Source: JAVBLF01 sp031553675
GTDB lineage: Bacteria > Bacillota > Clostridia > Christensenellales > CALWSW01
Assembly (NCBI GenBank): GCA_031553675.1
Contig: JAVBLF010000043.1
Coordinates: forward strand, 1 to 48,561
DNA: 48,561 nt
Reading direction: 5' to 3'
Shown here in pieces: positions 15,150 through 23,362 of this stretch. Below the pieces are notes generated by a model. The model was not told the origin of the DNA. It saw only the letters and a list, made by a program, of their open reading frames with translations, and did not search any database. Each line of letters begins with the position of its first letter. The stretch's first letter is position 1. Made by a program: the position numbers and the translations under genes.

Positions 15150-16964
15150 ATGGAACGCAAAGACCTACGCAACATCGCCATCATCGCACACGTCGACCAC
15201 GGCAAAACGACCCTCGTCGACGCCCTTCTCCGCCAAAGCGGAGTCTTCCGCAAAAACGAGAACGTCGCCGAACGCGTCATGGACAGCAACGACCTCGAGC
15301 GCGAACGCGGCATCACGATTTTGGCCAAAAACACCGCCGTTCATTACGGCGAAACGAAGATCAACATCGTCGACACACCCGGCCACGCCGACTTTGGCGG
15401 CGAAGTCGAGCGCATCCTGATGATGGTCGACGGCGTGCTGCTGCTCGTCGACGCCTTTGAAGGCTGCATGCCCCAAACCCGTTTTGTATTGAAGAAAGCC
15501 CTCGGCCTGCGCAAAAAGGCCGTCGTCGTCGTCAACAAGCTCGACCGCGCCGAAGCCCGCCCCCAGGCCGTCGTCGATGAGATCATCGACCTCTTTATCG
15601 AACTCGGCGCAGATGACGACCAGCTCGAATTCCCCGTCGTCTTTGCCAGCGGGCGCGACGGCTTTGCCACCCTCGACCCCGACGAACTGACGACCGACAT
15701 GAAACCTCTCTTTGAAACCATCCTCAAAGAGATTCCCGCGCCGACCGGCGAGATCGACGCACCGCTCCAACTGCTCTTTTCCAGCCTCGACTACGACGAC
15801 TACGTCGGCCGCATCGGCATCGGACGCGTCGAACGGGGACGCGTCACGTCGGGACAACCCGTCGCGCTCTGCATGGACGACGGCAGCGTCAAAAACGTCA
15901 AGATCAGCAACCTCTACCAGTTCGAGGGCCTGAAGCGCGCCGAAGTCGAATCGGCGGCGCTCGGCGACCTCGTCGCCGTATCGGGTATCAAAGAGCTCAA
16001 CATCGGACAAACGGCCTGCGACGTCGATCACGTCGAGCCGCTGCCCTTCGTTCACATCGATGAACCGACCGTGTCGATGACCTTCCTCGTCAACGACGGC
16101 CCCATGGCCGGCAAAGAGGGCAAGTACGTCACAAGCCGCAACATCCGCGAACGCCTTTACAAGGAGATCGAAACGAACGTCGCCATGCGCGTCGAGGACA
16201 CCGATTCGACCGACGCTTTCAAGGTGTCGGGGCGCGGCGAGCTCCACCTGTCGATCCTCATCGAACAGATGCGCCGCCAGGGCTATGAACTCTGCGTCTC
16301 CCGCCCCCGCGTCATCTTCAAGGAGATCGACGGCGTCCGCTACGAACCCATGGAGCGCCTCGTGATCGACGTGACCGATGAATTCGTCGGCACCGTGATC
16401 GGCAAGCTCGGCACGCGAAAGGGCGAGATGATCAACATGACGACCGACGCCAACGGCTCGGTTCGCCTGGAATTCCGCATCCCCGCCCGCGGCCTCATGG
16501 GTTACCGCAGCGAGTTTTTGACCGACACCAAGGGCAACGGCATCATGAACCAGATCTTCGACGGCTATGAACCCTTTAAGGGCGACGTCTCCGATCGGGG
16601 ACGGGGTGCGATCATCGCCCACGAAGCGGGCGAATCGACGGCTTATGGCCTCTACAACGCCCAGGAGCGCGGCGATCTCTTCATCGGCGCGGGCGTGCCT
16701 GTCTACGAGGGCATGATCGTCGGCCGCAGCGCCAAGGGCGAAGACCTCGTCGTCAACGTCTGCAAAAAGAAGCACGTCTCCAACACCCGCGCTTCCGGCT
16801 CGGACGAGGCGCTCAAGTTGACGCCGCCCCTGCAATACAGCCTCGAACAGTGCCTCGAATTCATCGCCGACGACGAACTCGTCGAGGTGACGCCCAAGAG
16901 CGTCCGCATGCGCAAACGCATCCTGAACAAGGACCTCCGCGCCAAAGCGCGCAAACCCGCATAA
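15150..16964 (+). CDS. typA: TypA/BipA ribosome-associated GTPase
   Basis: This 604-residue protein is the family's usual length. The GTPase motifs are AHVDHGKTT (G1), RERGITILAKNT (G2), DTPGHADFGG (G3), NKLDRAEA (G4) and a G5 near FASG. Domain II, two EF-G-like domains (GRGELHLSILIEQMRRQGYE; GRGAIIAHEAGESTAYG) and the TypA C-terminal tail (VCKKKHVSNTRASGSDEALK; RMRKRILNK) follow. TypA binds the 70S ribosome and helps 50S assembly and stress growth. The ATG at 15150 has GGAGAG upstream; a longer in-frame TTG start region is unlikely. The gene has its own promoter and is monocistronic or joined to the next gene by a 48-base gap. Confidence 0.97.
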   Translation: MERKDLRNIAIIAHVDHGKTTLVDALLRQSGVFRKNENVAERVMDSNDLERERGITILAKNTAVHYGETKINIVDTPGHADFGGEVERILMMVDGVLLLVDAFEGCMPQTRFVLKKALGLRKKAVVVVNKLDRAEARPQAVVDEIIDLFIELGADDDQLEFPVVFASGRDGFATLDPDELTTDMKPLFETILKEIPAPTGEIDAPLQLLFSSLDYDDYVGRIGIGRVERGRVTSGQPVALCMDDGSVKNVKISNLYQFEGLKRAEVESAALGDLVAVSGIKELNIGQTACDVDHVEPLPFVHIDEPTVSMTFLVNDGPMAGKEGKYVTSRNIRERLYKEIETNVAMRVEDTDSTDAFKVSGRGELHLSILIEQMRRQGYELCVSRPRVIFKEIDGVRYEPMERLVIDVTDEFVGTVIGKLGTRKGEMINMTTDANGSVRLEFRIPARGLMGYRSEFLTDTKGNGIMNQIFDGYEPFKGDVSDRGRGAIIAHEAGESTAYGLYNAQERGDLFIGAGVPVYEGMIVGRSAKGEDLVVNVCKKKHVSNTRASGSDEALKLTPPLQYSLEQCLEFIADDELVEVTPKSVRMRKRILNKDLRAKARKPA

Positions 16965-17012
16965 GTCCCTCTCTCAACACCGCAATCCTGCAACGTGAAA
17001 GGAGACCCGCTC

Positions 17013-17951
17013 ATGAAACCGTCAAAGATCTTGCGGAGCGGCTTGGCCTTCGCGATGGCGCTCTGCTGCGCCACCTCTGCCCTGCCCGCACACGCCGCAA
17101 CCGCTACGGCCCCCCCGACAATCGCTTCGTTCTTTAAGCAGTTCAACGCCAAGGTGGCCAAGCTGCCACAGACGACCTACAAGGGCATGAAGCTCACGAG
17201 CTACGGCGTCAAAAGCGACAAGGTGAGTTTCTCCATCAACGGCGCACCCAGACAGGGCTACGTACAATCGACCACGATGAAAGCCAGCTACACCGGACGC
17301 ATGAACGACGACAAGGCCATACTCGAAATGACCATGACGGCCGTCCCCAAAAAGGATGCCGACGCCGTCAAGGACAGCTACACCGAAGAATGGACGACGG
17401 CGGCTACCCTCATGCTGACATCGCTCTTTCCCGACGCCACCGACCAGGACGCCCGCAATCTCATGCAAAACGAGATCGGCATGCCGATCGTCACAGGGGG
17501 CATGCTCGGCCTGACCCAGGCGCGCGAATTCTCGGGTCCCTTCGGCGGCCATGCGATCGTCGCGCGCGGAGAACGCGGTGACAAGGGCATCGTCACGCTG
17601 ACCGTCGCGGTCGCCTCGGGTTCCGACGCCGACACCGCCGCGGGGACGAAGCTCGTCGCGGGCAAAAGCGTCACCGTCTCGGTCGGCGCACCCTTCTACC
17701 TCGACCTGACCTCCAACGCCGGTACAGGTTACGTCTGGGAGTACAACAGCAGCGGCCCCGGTACCTGCCGCCTCGTCGGGGTATCGAACGTCGCCAGCGC
17801 CAACCTGCCCGGCGGCAGCCAGACCGAACGGTGGAGCTTCACGGCCACACGCATCGGCAAACTGACGCTGCAATTCAGCCTGTCGCGCAGTTGGGAAGGC
17901 TTCCAAAAGGGCGACCAGGTGCAAACCTTCACCGTTAACATTGTCAAGTAA
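17013..17951 (+). CDS. Secreted protein with C-terminal chagasin-like (I42) protease-inhibitor domain
   Basis: This 312-residue protein has a clear Sec signal peptide (KILRSGLAFAMALCCATSALPAHA). Residues about 30-215 are an unrecognised secreted domain with many Lys and Thr. Residues about 220-312 carry the three chagasin loop motifs in order: NAGTGYVW (family NPTTGYxW), GGSQTERWSF (family GxGGxxxxxF/W) and RSWE (family RPWE). Chagasin-type proteins block papain-family cysteine proteases. The bacterium might use it to control its own or foreign proteases; no C1 protease is in the window. GGAG eight bases before the ATG at 17013 decides the start. A perfect terminator follows 12 bases after the stop. 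Confidence 0.85.
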   Translation: MKPSKILRSGLAFAMALCCATSALPAHAATATAPPTIASFFKQFNAKVAKLPQTTYKGMKLTSYGVKSDKVSFSINGAPRQGYVQSTTMKASYTGRMNDDKAILEMTMTAVPKKDADAVKDSYTEEWTTAATLMLTSLFPDATDQDARNLMQNEIGMPIVTGGMLGLTQAREFSGPFGGHAIVARGERGDKGIVTLTVAVASGSDADTAAGTKLVAGKSVTVSVGAPFYLDLTSNAGTGYVWEYNSSGPGTCRLVGVSNVASANLPGGSQTERWSFTATRIGKLTLQFSLSRSWEGFQKGDQVQTFTVNIVK

Positions 17952-17963
17952 GCAAGCACCCCC

Positions 17964-17987
17964 AAAGTGGCCGCAAGGCCACTTTTT
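17964..17987 (+). terminator. Rho-independent terminator, AGTGGC-type stem
   Basis: AAAGTGGCC-GCAA-GGCCACTTTTT, perfect stem with T-run. The same stem core recurs at 26967, 40232 and 42351. Confidence 0.95.
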
Positions 17988-18036
17988 GGATCCCAAAGGA
18001 TGCATCGCACAGCTTCCGCGAAATTGGCGCGGACGG

Positions 18037-18066
18037 TTTACGATCCGAGGCGATTTGGTATATAAT
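18037..18066 (+). promoter_or_regulatory. Promoter of the PDZ/radical SAM gene
   Basis: TTTACG (18037-18042), an 18-base spacer and perfect TATAAT (18061-18066), about 34 bases before the ATG. Confidence 0.7.
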
Positions 18067-18099
18067 GATAGACATTGCTGAAATGGAGGCGTTCGCGCT

Positions 18100-19428
18100 A
18101 TGCCACAACACGAAGGCCATCGAATCGCCTCGGTCGCGCCGGGGTCGATCGCGGCTGAACTCGGCCTCGAAGCAGGTGACATCCTCCTCGCGATCGACGG
18201 CCGACCCGTGATCGACCGCATCGACTACGAAATGTTCTGCGCGGAGGAATCGCTCCGCCTCACCGTCCGCGACCACCGCAGCGGCCAAGAATCCGTCTGT
18301 GAGGTCGAAAAAGACAGCTTCGAAGACCTCGGCCTCGCCTTCGACGACTACCTCATGAGTCCGCAGCGATCCTGCGCGAACCGCTGCCCCTTCTGCTTCG
18401 TCGATCAACTCCCGGGCGGCCTCCGCGAGAGCCTCTACGTCAAGGACGACGACTGGCGCATGAGCTTCCTCGCCGGAAACTTCGTCACGCTGACAAACGT
18501 CCCCGACGTCGAACTTGCCCGCATCGTCGAACGCCGAGTATCCCCGCTCTTCGTCTCCGTCCAGGCCACGGAGCCCGCGCTCCGAAACGAATTGCTCGGC
18601 AACGACCGCGCCGGACGCATCATGCATCAACTTCGCACGCTCGCCGACGCCGGACTGCGCTTCCATGCGCAATTCGTGCTCTGCCGTGGCCGCAACGACG
18701 GACAGGCGCTCGAACGCTCGATCGAAGACCTGATCGCGCTCTTTCCTGCGCCGATCAGCGCCGCCGTCGTTCCGGTCGGCCTGACCCAGCATCGGAAGGG
18801 ATTGGCCGACGTTCAGCCCTACGATTGCGCGAGCGCCAACGCCCTACTCGACCAAATCGAGCGCTGGCAAGAACGCTGTCTGCGCGATCTCGGCACAGTT
18901 TTAATCCACGCCGCCGACGAATTCTACATCCTCGCCGATCGCCCTTACCCGAGCGCCGAACGCTACGAAGGTTATCCCCAGATCGAAAACGGCGTTGGCA
19001 TGCTGCGAAAGTTCGAAGACGAGCTCGACGAAGCGATCGCCGAAGGCTTTGTGCCACCCGGTCGCGCATCGGGCCAACGCTTTCTCATCGCGACGGGCCG
19101 TTCCGCCGAACACTGGCTGCGAAAGCAAGCCGCTCGTGCCGCCGCCCACACCGGAGCTGCCGCCGACGTCATCGGTATCGACAACGATTTTTTCGGCCGA
19201 AGCGTCACGGTCGCGGGGCTTCTGGCCGGTTGCGACCTGCTGCGTTCACTCCGCCAAAAGGCGCTTTCGGACTACGCCGCCGTGCTCATCCCCGACACCA
19301 TGCTCAGGGAAGGCGAAGACGTCTTTCTCGACGGCATGACGCTCGCCGACTTGCAAGTCCAGCTCCCGATCCCCATCCGCGCCATTCCGACGCTCGGCGA
19401 ATCGTTTTTGCAGGCGCTTTCGGGATGA
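18100..19428 (+). CDS. PDZ plus radical SAM protein of the DUF512 family
   Basis: This 442-residue protein opens with a PDZ-like module (IASVAPGSIAAELGLEAGDILLA). The iron-sulfur motif C92-AN-R-C96-PF-C99 (SCANRCPFCF) follows, a Cx3Cx2C radical SAM signature. The C-terminal half is DUF512, with GRSAEHWLR, VIGIDNDFFGRSVTVAGLL and the closing VLIPDTMLREGEDVFLDGMT. This architecture is conserved in Clostridia and cyanobacteria and is often next to der, as here; the reaction it catalyses is unknown. GGAGG lies nine bases before the ATG. The downstream gap to der contains repeat copy C, so the two genes may be co-transcribed. Confidence 0.93.
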   Translation: MPQHEGHRIASVAPGSIAAELGLEAGDILLAIDGRPVIDRIDYEMFCAEESLRLTVRDHRSGQESVCEVEKDSFEDLGLAFDDYLMSPQRSCANRCPFCFVDQLPGGLRESLYVKDDDWRMSFLAGNFVTLTNVPDVELARIVERRVSPLFVSVQATEPALRNELLGNDRAGRIMHQLRTLADAGLRFHAQFVLCRGRNDGQALERSIEDLIALFPAPISAAVVPVGLTQHRKGLADVQPYDCASANALLDQIERWQERCLRDLGTVLIHAADEFYILADRPYPSAERYEGYPQIENGVGMLRKFEDELDEAIAEGFVPPGRASGQRFLIATGRSAEHWLRKQAARAAAHTGAAADVIGIDNDFFGRSVTVAGLLAGCDLLRSLRQKALSDYAAVLIPDTMLREGEDVFLDGMTLADLQVQLPIPIRAIPTLGESFLQALSG

Positions 19429-19479
19429 TTGCGCGAGACCGATGCCAACACTCACTTCCAGAATAAAAACGTCCGAATG

Positions 19480-19531
19480 AGATTCTTAAGGGTCCCTGAC
19501 CCTTAAGCGGGGTTTGGGGTGGAACCCCAAA
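19480..19531 (+). repeat. Paired-hairpin intergenic repeat, copy C
   Basis: GAGATTC, hairpin CTTAAGGGTC-CCT-GACCCTTAAG (19485-19507), a CGGGG spacer and hairpin TTTGGGG-tggaa-CCCCAAA (19513-19531). It ends 18 bases before the der ATG, the same placement and orientation relative to the gene as copy A. Confidence 0.88.
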
Positions 19532-19548
19532 AAAGAAAGGGATTGTCC

Positions 19549-20880
19549 ATGCCGAAACCACTCGTCGCCATCGTAGGGCGACCCAACGTGGGGAAGTCCA
19601 CGCTGTTCAACAAGCTGACAGGAAAGCGAATCGCGATCGTCGAGGACACGCCGGGCGTGACGCGCGACCGCATCTATGCCGACGCCGAGTGGCTCGACCG
19701 CTCGTTTACGCTGATCGACACCGGCGGCATCGAGCCGGACTCCGAGGACGAGATGCTCCAGCAGATGCGCCGTCAGGCGGAGCTCGCCATCGAGACGGCT
19801 GACGCGATCATCTTCATGACCGACGCAAAAGAGGGTGTCACGCCTGCCGACCAGGACGTCGCCGACATGCTGCGCAAGTCCCGCAAGCCGATCGTGCTGG
19901 CCGTCAACAAAGTCGATCACGCCAACCGGATCGATGAAAGCTATGAGTTTTACGCGCTCGGCATCGGCGATCCCTTCGCGATCTCGGCCAGCCAAAAACT
20001 CGGCCTGGGCGACATGCTCGACGCCGTGATCAAGGACTTTCCCCCCAGCGAACCCGACGACTTCGACGAAAACAAGCCGATCGAGATCGCCGTCGTCGGC
20101 AAGCCCAACGTCGGCAAAAGCTCGCTCGTCAACGCCATGCTCGGCGAGGAACGCAGCATCGTTTCCGATGTCGCCGGCACGACGCGCGACTCCCTCGACA
20201 CCCCCTTTGCCCACGAAGGCAAAGACTACGTGCTGATCGACACCGCCGGCATTCGCCGAAAGCGCGCGATCGAAGACGCCACCATCGAGCGCTACAGCGT
20301 CATCCGCTCGCTCGCTGCGGTGCGCCGCTGCGACGTCTGCCTGATCGTCATCGACGCCGAACAGGGCATGAGCGAGCAGGACGTCAAAATCGCCGGATAC
20401 TGCGACGAAGAGGGCAAGGCGTCCATCGTCGTGATCAACAAGTGGGACAAGATCGAAAAAGACACCTTTACGATCGAACGCTTTAAGAAGGACATCTCGA
20501 CCGATCTCGCCTTCATGAACTACGTTCCGCAGATCACGATCTCTGCCCTCACGGGACAGCGCGTCCACAAGGTGCTCGGCCTCGTCGACGAGGTCTACGC
20601 CCAAACCACACGCCGCATCACGACGGGCCTTCTCAACGACGTGCTCGACGAAGCGGTCAGCCTCGTCGAACCCCCCAGCGACAAGGGCCGCCGCCTCAAG
20701 ATCTACTATGCCACCCAGGTCGCGATCCGGCCGCCTTCCTTCGCCTTTTTCGTCAACGACCCCGCCATCGTCCATTTTTCCTACCTCCGCTACCTCGAAA
20801 ACTACCTCCGCAAGAGCTTCCAGCTCACGGGCACGCCGATACGGCTCTTTTTGCGGAACCACAAAGAGGGGGAACGATAG
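19549..20880 (+). CDS. der: Ribosome biogenesis GTPase Der (EngA)
   Basis: This 443-residue protein has the tandem GTPases that define Der. Domain 1 holds GRPNVGKSTLFN, DTPGVTRDR, DTGG and NKVDH. Domain 2 holds GKPNVGKSSLVN, DVAGTTRDSLD, DTAGIRRK and NKWDKIE. The C-terminal KH-like domain ends in FVNDPAIVHFSYLRYLENYLR and IRLFLRNHKEGER. Der is essential for 50S subunit maturation. The start MPKPLVAIVGRP at 19549 is chosen on family alignment; the ribosome site (GAAAGGG) is modest. Repeats of the same family flank the gene on both sides, in opposite orientation. Confidence 0.97.
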   Translation: MPKPLVAIVGRPNVGKSTLFNKLTGKRIAIVEDTPGVTRDRIYADAEWLDRSFTLIDTGGIEPDSEDEMLQQMRRQAELAIETADAIIFMTDAKEGVTPADQDVADMLRKSRKPIVLAVNKVDHANRIDESYEFYALGIGDPFAISASQKLGLGDMLDAVIKDFPPSEPDDFDENKPIEIAVVGKPNVGKSSLVNAMLGEERSIVSDVAGTTRDSLDTPFAHEGKDYVLIDTAGIRRKRAIEDATIERYSVIRSLAAVRRCDVCLIVIDAEQGMSEQDVKIAGYCDEEGKASIVVINKWDKIEKDTFTIERFKKDISTDLAFMNYVPQITISALTGQRVHKVLGLVDEVYAQTTRRITTGLLNDVLDEAVSLVEPPSDKGRRLKIYYATQVAIRPPSFAFFVNDPAIVHFSYLRYLENYLRKSFQLTGTPIRLFLRNHKEGER

Positions 20881-20889
20881 GGGGACGCG

Positions 20890-20948
20890 TTGGGGGATGC
20901 CATCCCCCAAACCCCTGGCCAAAGGGTCTTAGACCCTTTGGAATCCCA
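20890..20948 (-). repeat. Paired-hairpin intergenic repeat, copy D
   Basis: Read on the minus strand: GGGATTC, hairpin CCAAAGGGTCT-A-AGACCCTTTGG (20919-20941), a CCAGGGGTT spacer and a 21-base near-perfect palindrome TTGGGGGATG-G-CATCCCCCAA (20890-20910). It lies just after the der stop. Without a T-run it is not an ordinary terminator. Confidence 0.88.
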
Positions 20949-21023
20949 ATCTAACGTTATTCTTCGGCAATTCCGCGACGCCCGTCAAACCGATTTTTGG
21001 AGTCGGCTACGGATGACGTTGTA

Positions 21024-21044
21024 GGAAATCCCATTTCGGCATCT
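21024..21044 (+). repeat. Short sequence shared with the long-hairpin element at 31535-31700
   Basis: Nineteen of 21 bases match 31546-31566, starting GGAAA and ending CGGCATCT. It lies just before the plsY ribosome site and may be a remnant or a shared end of a dispersed element. Confidence 0.5.
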
Positions 21045-21066
21045 TTGTTTTGTGGGAGGATTTGAA

Positions 21067-21735
21067 ATGCTCGCCATTCGAATCGTCGTCAGCGTCATCG
21101 CGGCCTACTGCCTCGGCAGCATCGCGAGCGCCATCATACTCAGTAAGAGCGTCTTGCACCAAGACATTCGCGGCTTTGGGTCGGGATCGGCGGGCGCGAC
21201 GAACATGTTTCGCACCTTTGGCGCCAAGTGGGGCGCGATCACACTGATCGCCGACGCGCTGAAGGGCTACCTCGCGTATTGGCTGGCCTACTGGATTGGC
21301 GGCGCAACACAGGGCGGAACGACAGCTTATCTCTGCGCGTCGCTCGCGGGCATGGCCGCCATCGCGGGGCACAACTGGCCAATTTTTTACGGCTTCAAGG
21401 GAGGCAAGGGCATCGCCGTATCGCTCGGCGTCATGCTGGCCGTCCATCCGTCGGTGGGCTTGCTCTGCCTCGTCGTCGGCCTCGGGCTCGCCTTCACGAC
21501 GGGCTATATGTCGATCGGCTCGCTCGTCGCGCTCGGCATCGTATTCATCGACGTCTTCTTCGTCGCGCCCTGGCCGCATAAACTGCTTTTGCTCTTCATC
21601 GTCGTGCTCGACACCCTCCAGCACCGCGCCAACATCGTCCGGCTGCTCCAGGGCAAAGAAAACCGTGTCGTCGCGACTTCGCTTTTCGACAAGCTCCGCG
21701 GCTCCAAAAAGACAAGCGGACGCGATCTCAAATAG
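21067..21735 (+). CDS. plsY: Glycerol-3-phosphate acyltransferase PlsY
   Basis: This 222-residue membrane protein of the PlsY family has five or more hydrophobic spans. The catalytic loops are all present: GSGSAGATNMFR near residue 38 (family GSGNxGATN), DALKGYLAYW near 62, and HNWPIFYGFKGGKGIAVSLG near 102. PlsY transfers acyl groups from acyl-phosphate to glycerol-3-phosphate, the first step of phospholipid synthesis; PlsX would be elsewhere. GGAGG seven bases before the ATG at 21067 decides the start over an in-frame TTG/GTG further up. The order DUF512-der-plsY is typical of Clostridia. thrC follows after 24 bases. Confidence 0.95.
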   Translation: MLAIRIVVSVIAAYCLGSIASAIILSKSVLHQDIRGFGSGSAGATNMFRTFGAKWGAITLIADALKGYLAYWLAYWIGGATQGGTTAYLCASLAGMAAIAGHNWPIFYGFKGGKGIAVSLGVMLAVHPSVGLLCLVVGLGLAFTTGYMSIGSLVALGIVFIDVFFVAPWPHKLLLLFIVVLDTLQHRANIVRLLQGKENRVVATSLFDKLRGSKKTSGRDLK

Positions 21736-21759
21736 GGAAATTTGCAGGAGGAATGTGTG

Positions 21760-23265
21760 ATGCGATACTTGAGCACGCGCGGCGCGTCCGGATCCCATGT
21801 GAGCGCGGCGCAAGCCATCGTCCAAGGGCTCGCGCCCGACGGTGGCCTTTTCGTGCCCGAAAACTTTCCCCGCCTGACATGCGACGCGATTTCGCAAATG
21901 GCCGGACAAAGCTACCAGCAGGTCGCGAAACGCGTCATGGGCCTTTACCTCGATGAATTCTCGGCAGTCGAACTCTCCGCCATGGTCGATGCCGCCTATA
22001 CCGACAACTTTGACGACAGAGCGATCGCGCCTCTCGTCCCCATCGACGAACGCGAATCGATACTCGAGTTGTTTCACGGCCCGACGCTCGCCTTTAAGGA
22101 CATGGCGCTCCAGATGCTGCCACGCCTGCTGCGCGCCTCGATCGACAAGACGGGCGAAACCCAGGACGTCCTGATCCTCGTCGCGACGAGCGGCGACACC
22201 GGAAAGGCCGCGCTCGAAGGCTTTGCCGACGCGCCTGGCACCGGCATCGTCGTCTTTTATCCGAAGGACGGCGTCTCTCCGGCGCAGGAGCTTCAAATGC
22301 GCACACAAGCCGGCCGCAACGTCGGCGTCGTTGCCGTGGAAGGCAACTTCGACGACGCCCAAACCGGCGTGAAGCGCATCTTCTCCGACCCAGATTTCGC
22401 AGAGGATCTCGCCGCCAAAGGCTATCGCTTGTCGAGCGCCAACTCGATCAACTGGGGTCGCCTCTTGCCGCAGATCGCGTACTACGTCTGGAGCTATACC
22501 CAGCTCCTCGCGCAGAGACGCATCGCGTCGGGCGACGAAGTGAATTTCGTCGTACCGACCGGCAACTTCGGCAACATCCTCGCCGCCTACTACGCCAAAC
22601 GCATGGGGCTGCCCGTCCACAAATTGATCTGTGCGTCCAACCGGAACAACGTCTTGACCGACTTCTTTCGGCGCGGCGACTACGACAGGAACCGCCCCTT
22701 TTATAAAACGAGCTCGCCGTCGATGGACATCCTCGTTTCTTCCAACCTCGAACGCCTGCTCTTCGAACTCTGCGATCGCGACGCTTCGACCGTCGCCCGT
22801 TGGATGCAAGAGCTGAATACCGGCGGCCGCTACGCCATCAACGATGCCCTGCGCGGTACGCTCGAACGCGACTTCTACGCCGACTGCTGCGACGAAGACG
22901 CCGCCGCGCAGACGATCGGCCGCCTTTGGCGCGACAAGCAATACTTGCTCGACACCCATACCGCCGTCGCGCAGGCTGTGTACGAACGCTACCAAAGCGA
23001 CACAGCCGACAATCGGCAGAGCGTCATCGTCTCGACCGCCAGCCCGTACAAGTTCGCCTATGACGTGCTCATGGCCGTCGACCCCGCGGCCACCGCCAAC
23101 CCGCGCGATCCCTTCGAGGCCTCCGATTCCCTCGCCGCTTGCACGGGCAGCGCCGTTCCCGCGCGCATCGCCGCGCTGAAGTGCGAGACGATCCGCCACG
23201 AGGACAGCTGCGGGAATGACGGTATGGCGGAAGCCGTGAAGCAAGTCATTTCGCGATTCGTCTAG
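21760..23265 (+). CDS. thrC: Threonine synthase
   Basis: This 501-residue PLP enzyme of the long ThrC type starts MRYLSTRGASGSHVSAAQAI and shows GLAPDGGLFVPE. The PLP lysine is in HGPTLAFKDMALQ, about residue 113. Other family stretches are LVATSGDTGKAALEGFAD, NSINWGRLLPQIAYYVW, VVPTGNFGNILAAYYAKRMG and TSSPSMDILVSSNLERLLFE. It converts O-phosphohomoserine to threonine. AGGAGG eight bases before the ATG supports the start. It probably shares a transcript with plsY; a stem-loop without a T-run follows the stop. Confidence 0.97.
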   Translation: MRYLSTRGASGSHVSAAQAIVQGLAPDGGLFVPENFPRLTCDAISQMAGQSYQQVAKRVMGLYLDEFSAVELSAMVDAAYTDNFDDRAIAPLVPIDERESILELFHGPTLAFKDMALQMLPRLLRASIDKTGETQDVLILVATSGDTGKAALEGFADAPGTGIVVFYPKDGVSPAQELQMRTQAGRNVGVVAVEGNFDDAQTGVKRIFSDPDFAEDLAAKGYRLSSANSINWGRLLPQIAYYVWSYTQLLAQRRIASGDEVNFVVPTGNFGNILAAYYAKRMGLPVHKLICASNRNNVLTDFFRRGDYDRNRPFYKTSSPSMDILVSSNLERLLFELCDRDASTVARWMQELNTGGRYAINDALRGTLERDFYADCCDEDAAAQTIGRLWRDKQYLLDTHTAVAQAVYERYQSDTADNRQSVIVSTASPYKFAYDVLMAVDPAATANPRDPFEASDSLAACTGSAVPARIAALKCETIRHEDSCGNDGMAEAVKQVISRFV

Positions 23266-23275
23266 GAAACGTTGG

Positions 23276-23312
23276 GCGCACCCTGACCCATCAAAGGGGT
23301 CAAATTGTGCGC
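23276..23312 (+). repeat. Stem-loop between thrC and trpS
   Basis: Outer GCGCAC/GTGCGC and inner TGACCC/GGGTCA pair around an AT-rich loop. The T-run is 20 bases further on, so termination is doubtful; it may stabilise or attenuate the transcript before trpS. Confidence 0.55.
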
Positions 23313-23362
23313 TCGAATACGGGTGCAATCTTTTTTGGAAGAATTCTTGAGGAGATAGAGAT

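Noticed and set aside
15165..16835. 556-codon open frame on the minus strand
   Set aside because: Antisense to typA, which has complete GTPase motifs.
23266..23362. T-box leader for trpS
   Set aside because: The gap is under 100 bases and lacks a specifier loop and antiterminator; only a simple stem-loop is visible.
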